Source of the DNA: CAADGU01 sp964581605 | GTDB lineage: Bacteria > Chloroflexota > Anaerolineae > Promineifilales > Promineifilaceae | Length of the DNA: 57,750 nucleotides | Direction of reading: 5' to 3' | Assembly (NCBI GenBank): GCA_964581605.1 | Contig: CAZOPF010000026.1 | Span: 1 to 57,750 of the forward strand | Part shown: positions 51,493 to 57,750 of the stretch, in pieces | How the letters are laid out: every line of letters starts with the position of its first letter | Numbering within the stretch: the stretch's first letter is position 1 | Translations under genes and position numbers: made by a program | Notes under the pieces: model-generated | Told to the model about the DNA's origin: nothing | The model's database searches: none | Seen by the model: only the letters and a program-made list of their open reading frames with translations

Positions 51493-52248
51493 ATGACATT
51501 CTCACCCGCTTCCCGCCAACCACTGATTGGCTGCACCACCTACCGCAAAACGGCCGATCAAGCCCCCCCCATTGACATTATTGGTCTGATGCCCTCCTAC
51601 ATTGAAGCAGTCATTGCCGCCGGGGGTATCCCCATTTTGATTCCGTTGAATCTGAATGAAGAGGGTTTGCTGGCAATTTTTGAGCGTATTGATGGCCTGC
51701 TGCTGCCCGGCGGCGGTGATATTGACCCGGTTATTTACCAGGGGCATGACCATGAAACCCTGTTTGGCATTGACCATGACCGCGACCGGGTGGAATTGCT
51801 ATTGGCGCGCACGGCCGTGACCCACCACAAACCACTATTAGCCATTTGTCGGGGCATTCAGGTGCTCAATGTGGCTCTGGGCGGCAGCCTGTATGAAGAT
51901 GTGTCTGCCTACATGCCCCAGGCCATGCGCCACGACAACTTTGGCAAAAAGCCGCGCAACTATCTGGCCCATCAGGTGGCCGTCCAGCCAGATTCATTGG
52001 TAGCGCGGCAGTTGGGCAAAACGAACACGGCCGTGAACTCCCTGCACCATCAAGGCATCAACCGGCTGGCAAGTGAACTCACGGCCGTAGCCACCGCTCC
52101 CGATGGCCTCATCGAAGCCGTGGAAGTGCCCGGCCACCCCTACGCTATCGGCGTGCAGTGGCACCCCGAAAACCTCATCCACGACGACCCGGATATGCTG
52201 GCCCTGTTCAGCGGGCTGGTTGTCGCAGCCGGTAGAGCCAGTAGATAG
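51493..52248 (+). CDS. Class I glutamine amidotransferase, gamma-glutamyl hydrolase type (PuuD-like)
   Basis: This 251-residue enzyme belongs to peptidase family C26. The substrate loop LLLPGGGDIDPVIYQGHDHE, the nucleophile elbow PLLAICRGIQVLNVALGGSL (catalytic Cys about residue 120) and the catalytic His-Glu pair in GVQWHPEN are intact. Close relatives hydrolyse gamma-glutamyl-GABA in putrescine breakdown, but the substrate here is not shown by neighbours. The start has AAGGAG upstream. The next gene follows after a repeat array. Confidence 0.92.
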   Translation: MTFSPASRQPLIGCTTYRKTADQAPPIDIIGLMPSYIEAVIAAGGIPILIPLNLNEEGLLAIFERIDGLLLPGGGDIDPVIYQGHDHETLFGIDHDRDRVELLLARTAVTHHKPLLAICRGIQVLNVALGGSLYEDVSAYMPQAMRHDNFGKKPRNYLAHQVAVQPDSLVARQLGKTNTAVNSLHHQGINRLASELTAVATAPDGLIEAVEVPGHPYAIGVQWHPENLIHDDPDMLALFSGLVVAAGRASR

Positions 52249-52333
52249 TAAACAGTAAACAGTGAGCAGTTTGCTCTTTACTGCTCACTGCCCACTGCTC
52301 ACTGCCCACTGCTCACTGCCCACTGCCCACTGT
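52249..52333. repeat. ACTGCTC/ACTGCCC heptamer array
   Basis: The whole spacer between the amidotransferase and murI is made of 7-base units: AAACAGTAAACAGTGAGCAG, then ACTGCTCACTGCCCACTGCT repeated. The array ends directly at the murI start codon, so no separate ribosome site is visible for murI. Confidence 0.85.
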
Positions 52334-53143
52334 ATGCACCCCATCGCCCTCTTTGACTCCGGCATCGGCGGTCTTTCCGTCCTGACCCACATCCGCGCCC
52401 GGCTGCCGGGCGAAAACCTGCTCTACTTAGCCGATCAGGCGCATGTGCCCTATGGCCTGCGTTCTCACGCCGAAATCGTCCAGTTTTGTGAAGGTATTAC
52501 CCGCTTTTTTCTGGCGCAGCAGGCGAAAGTGATAGTCATTGCCTGTAACCGGGCGTCAACAGTGGCCTTAACGCCGCTGCGTGAATGTTTCCCTGATGTG
52601 CCATTTGTAGGCATAGACCCGGCCATTAAACCGGCGGCGCAGCAAACCAAAACGGGCAAGGTTGGTGTGCTGGCGACGGTGGGCACGCTGGAAAGCGAAC
52701 GATATGCCAGCCTGATGGCCCGTTTTGCCGGGGATGTAAGCGTCTGGGAAGACCCCTGCGTGGGGCTGGTGGAATTGATCGAAGCGGGGCAGACGGATAC
52801 ACCGGAGGTGGAACAATTTTTGCGGCGCACGCTGGCCCCCATGCTGGCAAATGGGGTGGATACGCTGGTGTTGGGTTGTACGCATTATCCGTTCATACGG
52901 CCGTTACTCCACCACATCGCCCCCCACCTGACCCTCATTGACCCCGCCCCTGCTGTCGCCCAACAAACGCACCGCGTCTTGCAGCAGGCGCAACTGCTAG
53001 CACCCGCCACCACCAACGGACAAATCACCTTGCTGACCACCGGCCCGGCTGCCCCCTTTGCCACCCTGGCCCGGCAGTTGATTGGGTATGACGGGGGAGT
53101 GGGTACGGCCGTGTGGCATGATTCCGTACTCCGTTATTCGTAA
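52334..53143 (+). CDS. murI: Glutamate racemase MurI
   Basis: This 269-residue enzyme makes D-glutamate for peptidoglycan. N-terminal LFDSGIGGLSVL and DQAHVPYG, the first catalytic cysteine in VIACNRAST and the second in LVLGCTHYPF are all present. The ATG at 52334 gives the family N-terminus; the frame extends upstream through the heptamer array as TAHCPLLTAHC-type residues, which are not part of the enzyme. Translation is probably coupled to or reached from the upstream gene, since no ribosome site precedes the start. Confidence 0.95.
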   Translation: MHPIALFDSGIGGLSVLTHIRARLPGENLLYLADQAHVPYGLRSHAEIVQFCEGITRFFLAQQAKVIVIACNRASTVALTPLRECFPDVPFVGIDPAIKPAAQQTKTGKVGVLATVGTLESERYASLMARFAGDVSVWEDPCVGLVELIEAGQTDTPEVEQFLRRTLAPMLANGVDTLVLGCTHYPFIRPLLHHIAPHLTLIDPAPAVAQQTHRVLQQAQLLAPATTNGQITLLTTGPAAPFATLARQLIGYDGGVGTAVWHDSVLRYS

Positions 53144-53180
53144 CCCGCACACGGTTCCACATTTCCGGCCGATTTTTCAT

Positions 53181-53194
53181 TATAATTGCCCATA
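53181..53194 (+). promoter_or_regulatory. TATAAT box 7 bases before the brnT start (possible leaderless transcript)
   Basis: A perfect TATAAT (53181-53186) is followed by 7 bases and the ATG. Transcription would begin at or next to the start codon. No ribosome site is present. Confidence 0.5.
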
Positions 53195-53466
53195 TGAAGT
53201 TTGAGTGGCATACCAAAAAGGCCGAAGTCAATCACTCGAAACATGGAGTAGCATTTGACGAGGCGCAGACCGTTTTTGATGACCCGCCATATGTGGACTT
53301 TTACGATCCTGATCATTCTGATGAGGAAGAACGTTACATCATTATTGGCGAATCGGAAGAGGGACGATTGTTGTTTGTTTCCTACACAGAGCGTGGTGAA
53401 ATTATCCGTATAATTAGTGCCAGAGAGGTTACAACAAAGGAGCGTGAAGCTTATGAAAAAGGCTGA
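53194..53466 (+). CDS. brnT: BrnT-family toxin
   Basis: This 90-residue protein has the BrnT pattern: KFEWHTKKAEVNHSKHGVAF, then EAQTVFDDPP, RYIIIGESEEGRLLFVSYTE and IIRIISAREVTTKERE. BrnT is an RNase-like toxin of the RelE fold that blocks translation. The antitoxin gene overlaps its 3' end by 14 bases. In the Brucella system toxin precedes antitoxin, as here. Confidence 0.92.
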   Translation: MKFEWHTKKAEVNHSKHGVAFDEAQTVFDDPPYVDFYDPDHSDEEERYIIIGESEEGRLLFVSYTERGEIIRIISAREVTTKEREAYEKG

Positions 53467-53674
53467 AATTGAATCTGAAATGGAAGACGAATTGCGCCCA
53501 GAATATGACTTGCACAGCCTGCGCATCAGGAAGGTTGGCCCTGGTCGCAAAGGTTTTGGCAATCTGGTAGTCCGCCTGGAGCCGGATGTGGCCGAAGCAT
53601 TCCCCGATGCGGCCGCCGTCAATGAAGCCCTCCGGTTTTTGATCCGCATCACGAAAGAAAACAAGTTTGCATGA
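53453..53674 (+). CDS. brnA: BrnA-like antitoxin
   Basis: This 73-residue protein is the expected partner of BrnT. The C-terminal half (GFGNLVVRLEPDVAEAFPDA followed by VNEALRFLIRI) resembles the ribbon-helix-helix region of BrnA antitoxins that binds the operon promoter. The ATG at 53453 has AAGGAG upstream. It lacks the usual IDKDVLEAFK wording, so assignment rests on fold pattern and overlap. Confidence 0.8.
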   Translation: MKKAEIESEMEDELRPEYDLHSLRIRKVGPGRKGFGNLVVRLEPDVAEAFPDAAAVNEALRFLIRITKENKFA

Positions 53675-53744
53675 TACGTGAACCTCACGCAGCATGCATC
53701 AATTTCCCTCTCCCCCATTACTGATTACCGATAACCGATTACGG

Positions 53745-53757
53745 TATAATGCCCATG
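53745..53757 (+). promoter_or_regulatory. TATAAT box 6 bases before a GTG start (possible leaderless transcript)
   Basis: TATAAT (53745-53750) is followed by GCCCAT and the GTG start at 53757, placing the transcription start on the start codon. The same spacing and the same GCCCAT sequence precede brnT. GATTACC-type repeats lie just upstream. Confidence 0.55.
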
Positions 53758-54176
53758 TGAGACGACGCAACCCGGCCCGCTGGCGGGCCATCGAAAGCCG
53801 ATTGGGCCGTGAACATGTCATCTGGCTGGCGACGGTGCGGCGCGACGGCCGTCCCCACCTGGCACCGCTCTGGTTTGTCTGGCTAGACGGCCGTCTCTAC
53901 CTCTGCACCACCCCCGACACCCAAAAATTCCAAAACCTCGTTCACAACCAGATGGTCTCCCTTTCCCTGCCCGATCCGCAAAACGTCTTGCTCATCGAAG
54001 GCGAAGCCCACATCGCCGACCGGCAGCTTATTGACACCGTTGCCGACTACTTCTACCACAAATACGAATGGGACTTCCGCTACGATGACGCCGGGTTCCG
54101 GCTCATTGAAGTTACTCCCCACAAAATCCTGGCCTGGGGCGACGGATACGATGCCGAAGGCACCAGGGTGTTGTAA
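53757..54176 (+). CDS. Pyridoxamine 5'-phosphate oxidase-fold protein (PPOX class, F420- or FMN-binding)
   Basis: This 139-residue protein has the split-barrel pattern of PPOX/F420-dependent enzymes: HVIWLATVRRDGRPHLAPLW, DGRLYLCTTPDTQKFQNL and VSLSLPDPQNVLLIEGEAHI. Family members bind FMN, F420 or haem and reduce varied substrates; cofactor cannot be decided by eye. The GTG at 53757 fits the promoter spacing; a longer frame from 53694 is repeat-derived. Confidence 0.83.
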   Translation: MRRRNPARWRAIESRLGREHVIWLATVRRDGRPHLAPLWFVWLDGRLYLCTTPDTQKFQNLVHNQMVSLSLPDPQNVLLIEGEAHIADRQLIDTVADYFYHKYEWDFRYDDAGFRLIEVTPHKILAWGDGYDAEGTRVL

Positions 54177-54185
54177 AATACGTAA

Positions 54186-54204
54186 CGCGATTTTCCAAAT
54201 CGCG
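54186..54204. repeat. CGCGATTTTCCAAATCGCG palindrome
   Basis: A 19-base hairpin (8-bp arms, TCC loop) follows the PPOX gene. It is related to the pair at 51431. It may serve as a transcription stop, though no T-run follows. Confidence 0.6.
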
Positions 54205-54308
54205 CTACATTGATAACCATAAAACGCCTATGCCCAAAATCTAACAAGAATCAAACTGTACGCGGCTAGAATTGCCACCTGCATTCTAATCATTGTGAGG
54301 AAACAAAC

Positions 54309-56789
54309 ATGCGATTTGATAAATTTACCGAACGAGCACAAAACGCCGCCGCCATGGCCTATGAACTGGTGCAGCAATACGGGCATACCCAGGTAGACAC
54401 CGAACACCTCTTTCTGGCGCTGCTACGGCAAGGTGATGGCGCCGTCCCGCAGATACTTTCCAGCCTCAATGTAGACATTATGGCCATGCAAGACCGGCTC
54501 GATCAGGAATTGCGCAGCAGCCCCAAAGTCTCCGTCTATGGCGGCGGCGTGGGGCAGGTCTTCTACACCCCGCGCATCCGCACTGTCTTAGAACTTTCAC
54601 AAGGGGAAGCCAACCGGCTGAAAGACGAGTTCATCTCTACCGAACATATTTTCCTGGCAATTTTGAGCGAGCGAAACACCCCTTCTGCCCGCATCTTGCA
54701 GGAATTTGGCGTTAACCGCGACCGGGTGCTGGCGGCCATCAAAGATTTACGCGGCGGCAAGCGGGTGACAGACGCGCAGGCCGAAGGGCGCTACCGCACC
54801 CTGGACAAATACAGCCGCGACCTGACGCAACTGGCCCGCGAAGGCAAACTCGACCCGGTGATCGGCCGTGACGAGGAAATTTTGCGCGTCATTCAGGTTC
54901 TCAGCCGCCGCACCAAGAACAACCCCGTCCTCATTGGTGAGGCGGGCGTGGGCAAGACGGCCATTGTGGAAGGGCTGGCGCAGAAAATTGTGGTCAGCGA
55001 CGTACCCGAAAATTTGCTAAACAAGCGCGTCCTCTCGCTTGATTTGGGGGCGATGATTGCCGGCAGCCGCTTTCGTGGTGAGTTTGAAGAACGGCTCAAA
55101 GCGGCGATGGAAGAGATTCAAAAAGCACAGGGGGAGATCATCCTCTTTATTGATGAACTGCATACGGTGGTGGGCGCGGGGTCGGCGCAGGGAGCGATGG
55201 ACGCCAGCAACATGCTCAAACCGGCGCTGGCGCGGGGTGAACTGCGCTGCGTAGGAGCGACGACGCTGGACGAATATCGCCAATATGTAGAGCGGGACAG
55301 CGCGTTGGAACGCCGTTTTGCGCCCGTTTTTGTGGATGAGCCGTCGGTGGAAGACACCATTGAGATGCTGCGTGGTTTGCGGCCGCAATATGAGACGCAT
55401 CACAAAGTCACTTATTCGGATGAGTCATTGGTTGCGGCCGTGAAACTTTCTTACCGCTATGTGACCGACCGGCGGCTGCCGGACAAGGCAATTGATTTGA
55501 TGGACGAAGCGGCCGCCAAGCTGCGTGTGGCCCTCTATACCCTGCCGCCAGATTTGAAGGCGCTGAAAATGGAGCTGGATAAGTTGGCGGAGCAGGAAGA
55601 AGAAGCACATACCGTGCGTGATTATGAACGTGCGGCCACGGTACGCGCCGACCGGCTGCGGCTGGAAGGGGAGTTTGCCGCCAAACGGGATGTCTGGAAG
55701 GCGGAACATGAACTGGATGAGCGAGTCACAGAGGAGGATATTGCTGAAGTGGTGGCCTCTTGGACGGGCATTCCGGTGACACAGATGATGGAAACGGAAG
55801 CGGCGAAACTGCTGAATATGGAAGAGCGGCTGCACGAACGGATTGTGGGGCAGGAGCGGGCGATAGTGGCCCTGGCAGACGCCATTCGCCGCAGCCGCTC
55901 CGGGTTGAGCGACCCGCGCCGGCCGATTGGCACGTTCATTTTCCTGGGTAGTTCCGGCGTGGGTAAGACGGAACTGGCGAAGGCGCTGGCGCAATTCTTG
56001 TTTGATGATGAAGATGCGCTGATTCGGGTGGACATGAGCGAGTTTCGTGAGCAGCATACAGTAAGCCGACTGTTTGGCGCACCGCCCGGCTATATTGGCT
56101 ACGAGCAGGGCGGGCAGCTCACGGAACAGGTGCGCCGACGGCCGTACTCTCTTGTCCTGTTCGACGAAATTGAGAAGGCGCACCCGGATGTGTGGAATGC
56201 GCTGTTGCAACTGCTGGATGACGGCCGTCTCACTGATGGACAGGGGCGGGTGGTCAATTTCCGCAACACGGTCATCGTGATGACCAGCAATGTGGGAACG
56301 TCGTTTGTGAAAACGGCCGGCGCGTTGGGCTTCACGGGGATGCGTGGGCGAGACGAAGAGAACGACCACAAGCGCATTGAGGATGAATTAAAGCGTACCT
56401 TCCGCCCCGAATTTATCAACCGCATTGATGAGATCATTATCTTTGAGCCGTTGAGCCAGGAGGATGTGGTCAAGATTGTGCAGTTGCAGATGAAAGAGGT
56501 GCAGGAACGGCTGGCGGAACATGGTGGCCTGACCATTGTGCTGACGGAAGCGGCCCAACGCTGGCTGGCGCTGCATGGCTATGACAAGGATTTTGGCGCA
56601 CGGCCGTTGCGCCGCACGCTGCAACGCTATGTGGAAAGCCCTCTCTCGGTGAAGCTGCTGCGCGGCGAGTTTGCCAGCGGCGATGTGGTGGGTATTGATG
56701 TGGCTGATGAGGAACTGACCTTCACCAAACTGGAACGGGCAGATGAACCGTTGAAACCGGAGACGGTGGATTCAGAAAACATGATATAG
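54309..56789 (+). CDS. clpC: ClpC-type AAA+ unfoldase of the Clp protease
   Basis: This 826-residue Hsp100 protein has two N-terminal Clp_N repeats (residues about 4-145), AAA+ domain 1 with Walker A GEAGVGKT (about 210), a short middle domain with a UVR-like motif (AHTVRDYERAATVRADRLRL), and AAA+ domain 2 with Walker A GSSGVGKT (about 548). A ClpP-docking tripeptide is present as LGF in AGALGFTGMRG (about 673). The short middle domain and LGF loop indicate ClpC rather than ClpB. It feeds proteins to ClpP. A TAGAAT-N10-ATTCTA inverted repeat (54267-54288) upstream could be an operator; no CIRCE element is seen. Confidence 0.95.
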   Translation: MRFDKFTERAQNAAAMAYELVQQYGHTQVDTEHLFLALLRQGDGAVPQILSSLNVDIMAMQDRLDQELRSSPKVSVYGGGVGQVFYTPRIRTVLELSQGEANRLKDEFISTEHIFLAILSERNTPSARILQEFGVNRDRVLAAIKDLRGGKRVTDAQAEGRYRTLDKYSRDLTQLAREGKLDPVIGRDEEILRVIQVLSRRTKNNPVLIGEAGVGKTAIVEGLAQKIVVSDVPENLLNKRVLSLDLGAMIAGSRFRGEFEERLKAAMEEIQKAQGEIILFIDELHTVVGAGSAQGAMDASNMLKPALARGELRCVGATTLDEYRQYVERDSALERRFAPVFVDEPSVEDTIEMLRGLRPQYETHHKVTYSDESLVAAVKLSYRYVTDRRLPDKAIDLMDEAAAKLRVALYTLPPDLKALKMELDKLAEQEEEAHTVRDYERAATVRADRLRLEGEFAAKRDVWKAEHELDERVTEEDIAEVVASWTGIPVTQMMETEAAKLLNMEERLHERIVGQERAIVALADAIRRSRSGLSDPRRPIGTFIFLGSSGVGKTELAKALAQFLFDDEDALIRVDMSEFREQHTVSRLFGAPPGYIGYEQGGQLTEQVRRRPYSLVLFDEIEKAHPDVWNALLQLLDDGRLTDGQGRVVNFRNTVIVMTSNVGTSFVKTAGALGFTGMRGRDEENDHKRIEDELKRTFRPEFINRIDEIIIFEPLSQEDVVKIVQLQMKEVQERLAEHGGLTIVLTEAAQRWLALHGYDKDFGARPLRRTLQRYVESPLSVKLLRGEFASGDVVGIDVADEELTFTKLERADEPLKPETVDSENMI

Positions 56790-56808
56790 ACTATAGCCTT
56801 GCAGAACC

Positions 56809-56850
56809 AAAGACATCCGACTTCTTGAAAGAACTCGGATGTCTTTTTGT
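56809..56850 (+). terminator. Rho-independent terminator of clpC
   Basis: AAAGACATCCGA pairs with TCGGATGTCTTT (12-bp arms, 14-base loop), followed by TTTGTTTG. Confidence 0.9.
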
Positions 56851-56950
56851 TTGTGTTGCATATGGGGAAGGGAGGCGGCCGTGCCCCCCATGCCATCCTG
56901 ACAAAAAGCTGGCATTATTCTGTCAAAACGACTTTTTACTTGTCGTTAAG

Positions 56951-56979
56951 TTGACAATTCGCCCCGGCTGTGTTTTAAT
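56951..56979 (+). promoter_or_regulatory. Promoter for the small membrane peptide gene
   Basis: TTGACA (56951-56956), 17 bases and TTTAAT (56974-56979) form a good sigma-70 type promoter. TGACA/TGTCA boxes upstream (56898-56925) and a CGACTTTTTACTTGTCG inverted pair could be regulator sites. Confidence 0.65.
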
Positions 56980-57029
56980 GCGCAGCAAGTGGGGACGATT
57001 GATAAACGGGCAAAAGGAGAGGGTACAAG

Positions 57030-57131
57030 ATGGTCGTGGAACTGGATACACTCATAATCATTGCCTTAATCTTCTTCATCATGGGCTTGGTAGCGGGCGT
57101 CTCGCTCACCCGCCCCAGCATACGCGCCTGA
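57030..57131 (+). CDS. 33-residue single-span membrane peptide
   Basis: An ATG preceded by AAAGGAGAGGG opens a 33-codon frame ending in TGA. The peptide has an acidic N-terminus (MVVELDTL), one membrane helix (IIIALIFFIMGLVAGVSL) and a basic tail (TRPSIRA). A strong promoter lies before it and a strong terminator after it, so it looks like a dedicated gene for a small membrane protein. No family was recognised. Confidence 0.65.
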   Translation: MVVELDTLIIIALIFFIMGLVAGVSLTRPSIRA

Positions 57132-57141
57132 TGTAACAGCA

Positions 57142-57176
57142 GGCAGCGAGGCCGGCCCTCGCTGTCTCGCTTTTTG
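57142..57176 (+). terminator. Rho-independent terminator
   Basis: GGCAGCGAGG pairs with CCTCGCTGTC (one G-T pair) around CCGGC, followed by TCGCTTTTT. It is placed just after the small peptide gene. Confidence 0.85.
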
Positions 57177-57214
57177 TCGCCGTGCCAGGTTTTGGTGGGA
57201 GGCCCCAGGGAGTG

Positions 57215-57248
57215 GCCCTTTGCAACGTTGTTGCAAAGGGCTTTTTTG
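57215..57248 (+). terminator. Second strong terminator
   Basis: GCCCTTTGCAAC pairs perfectly with GTTGCAAAGGGC around GTT, followed by six T. It lies 40 bases after the first terminator with no gene between, so the segment 57176-57215 may be part of a small RNA or an attenuator of the following gene. Confidence 0.88.
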
Positions 57249-57301
57249 TGATTCCCTTTTCTACACGGCCGGGCTAAGATAACGCGCAGAGGAGGAAGTG
57301 A

Positions 57302-57750
57302 ATGATGACAAACCCAACGGCCGTCGTTACTGGCGTCAGTCGTAAAACAGGCATTGGCGCGGCCATTGCCCGGGCGTTGGCAGCGGCTGGCTGCCATGTA
57401 TTTACCAGCTATTACCGGCCATATGATGCCGCTATGTCGTGGGGCAGCCAGGCAGATGAGGCCGAAAACCTGCTCATTGAACTGCGCCAGATGGGGGTGC
57501 GGGCAGCCGGGGTGGAACTGGATTTGCGTGATCCGGTAGCGCCCGCTTCGCTCTTGGAAGCGGCCGTTACGGCAATAGGCCCGGTACAAATTTTGGTGAA
57601 CAATGCCACCTATTCGGTAAATGATGGCGTGATGGGGCTGACGGCCGTTCACATAGACAACCATTATGCCATCAATGTGCGCGGTATGATGCTGCTCTGC
57701 GCTGAATTTGTTAACCGATTTCAAGGCAAGTGGGGGCGCATCATCAATAT
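57302..57750 (+). CDS. Short-chain dehydrogenase/reductase, N-terminal part (3' end outside window)
   Basis: A frame from the ATG at 57302 (GAGGAGGAAG upstream) stays open to the window end. The nucleotide-binding motif TGVSRKTGIG (TGxxxGxG type), the LDLRD turn and the NNA motif in VQILVNNATYSV are SDR features. VRGMMLLCAEFVNRF is the helix before the catalytic serine. The catalytic Tyr-Lys lies beyond the end, so activity and substrate cannot be judged. Confidence 0.9.
   Translation, partial: MMTNPTAVVTGVSRKTGIGAAIARALAAAGCHVFTSYYRPYDAAMSWGSQADEAENLLIELRQMGVRAAGVELDLRDPVAPASLLEAAVTAIGPVQILVNNATYSVNDGVMGLTAVHIDNHYAINVRGMMLLCAEFVNRFQGKWGRIIN

Larger units (their letters stand above)
1..57750. 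repeat. Highly iterated palindrome ACGGCCGT, about 120 copies
   Basis: The perfect 8-bp palindrome ACGGCCGT was counted by eye about 120 times, for example at 338, 48496, 51227 and 56139. At about 57% GC one to two copies are expected. It occurs in spacers and in all three coding frames, where it reads TAV, (D/Y/N)GR or (x)RP(x). It is common throughout except at about 45397-51226. It resembles HIP1 of cyanobacteria in density and palindromic form. Confidence 0.9.

Noticed and set aside
52262..52333. N-terminal extension of glutamate racemase
   Set aside because: The extension is the translated heptamer array (TAHCPLLTAHC type), and the enzyme begins normally at the ATG at 52334.
54205..54308. 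CIRCE operator upstream of clpC
   Set aside because: No TTAGCACTC/GAGTGCTAA pair is present; only a TAGAAT-N10-ATTCTA inverted repeat, which could be part of a promoter.
1..57750. CRISPR arrays, tRNA and rRNA genes, integrase or complete insertion sequence
   Set aside because: No regularly spaced identical repeats of CRISPR type, no cloverleaf with conserved tRNA positions, and no transposase or integrase frame was found by reading both strands. The tandem arrays seen have unit lengths of 6-8 bases and no spacers.

Overview
The window is 57,750 bases of moderately GC-rich bacterial DNA with densely packed genes on both strands. It is probably chromosomal and from a metagenome assembly, because there is one gap of exactly 100 N at 49084-49183. 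No rRNA or tRNA gene was seen, so taxonomy rests on gene content: System I cytochrome c maturation genes, many lipoproteins with beta-propeller (TolB/WD40) repeats, an acyl-CoA carboxylase operon, CdaA/YbbR, MurJ, MurI, and many short repeats. This fits a filamentous-type Chloroflexota (Anaerolineae-like) best. That is inference at moderate confidence.

Layout. 1-1512: 3' end of a molybdopterin oxidoreductase. 1614-6301 (minus): cytochrome c maturation operon ccmA-ccmB-ccmC-ccmD-ccdA-tlpA, with ccmCD enclosed by inverted copies of a 0.1-kb repeat. 6619-9099: an unknown membrane protein and lipid II flippase MurJ. 9287-23018: an envelope cluster with three beta-propeller lipoproteins, one frameshifted lipoprotein and two tandem membrane-anchored phospholipase D-like proteins. 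23207-27627 (minus): biotin-dependent acyl-CoA carboxylase (carboxyltransferase, biotin carboxylase, biotin carrier) plus a ThuA-like gene. 28286-34328: a TPR protein, diadenylate cyclase CdaA, its YbbR partner and the ribosome-assembly GTPase Der in one operon. 34333-37946 (minus): a beta-lactamase-fold lipoprotein lacking its nucleophile, a GT-C-like membrane protein and MutY. 38171-43848: a TetR-controlled ABC-2 exporter (permease, HlyD adaptor, two separate ATPases) with a toxin-antitoxin pair between the ATPase genes. 43929-45427: two small unknown genes and a metallo-beta-lactamase-fold hydrolase. 45570-50487: a diversity-generating retroelement (DGR) with a membrane-anchored NACHT-FGE/C-type-lectin target, a truncated Avd and a DGR-type reverse transcriptase; the template repeat is absent and may lie in the assembly gap. 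50871-57750: ribosomal protein L19, a class I amidotransferase, glutamate racemase, BrnT/BrnA, a PPOX-fold protein, ClpC, a 33-residue membrane peptide and the start of an SDR oxidoreductase.

Two genome-scale signals stand out. First, the perfect 8-bp palindrome ACGGCCGT occurs about 120 times by eye, roughly once per 470 bases, where base composition predicts one or two. It occurs in genes and spacers on all functional classes and behaves like the cyanobacterial highly iterated palindrome HIP1. It is nearly absent from the DGR locus (one copy in 5.8 kb), which suggests the DGR was acquired more recently. Second, several families of short iterated repeats (AATTAC-type, ACTGCTC-type, foldback elements of about 65 bp, and a 103-bp element) fill spacers and in some places are translated as part of proteins.
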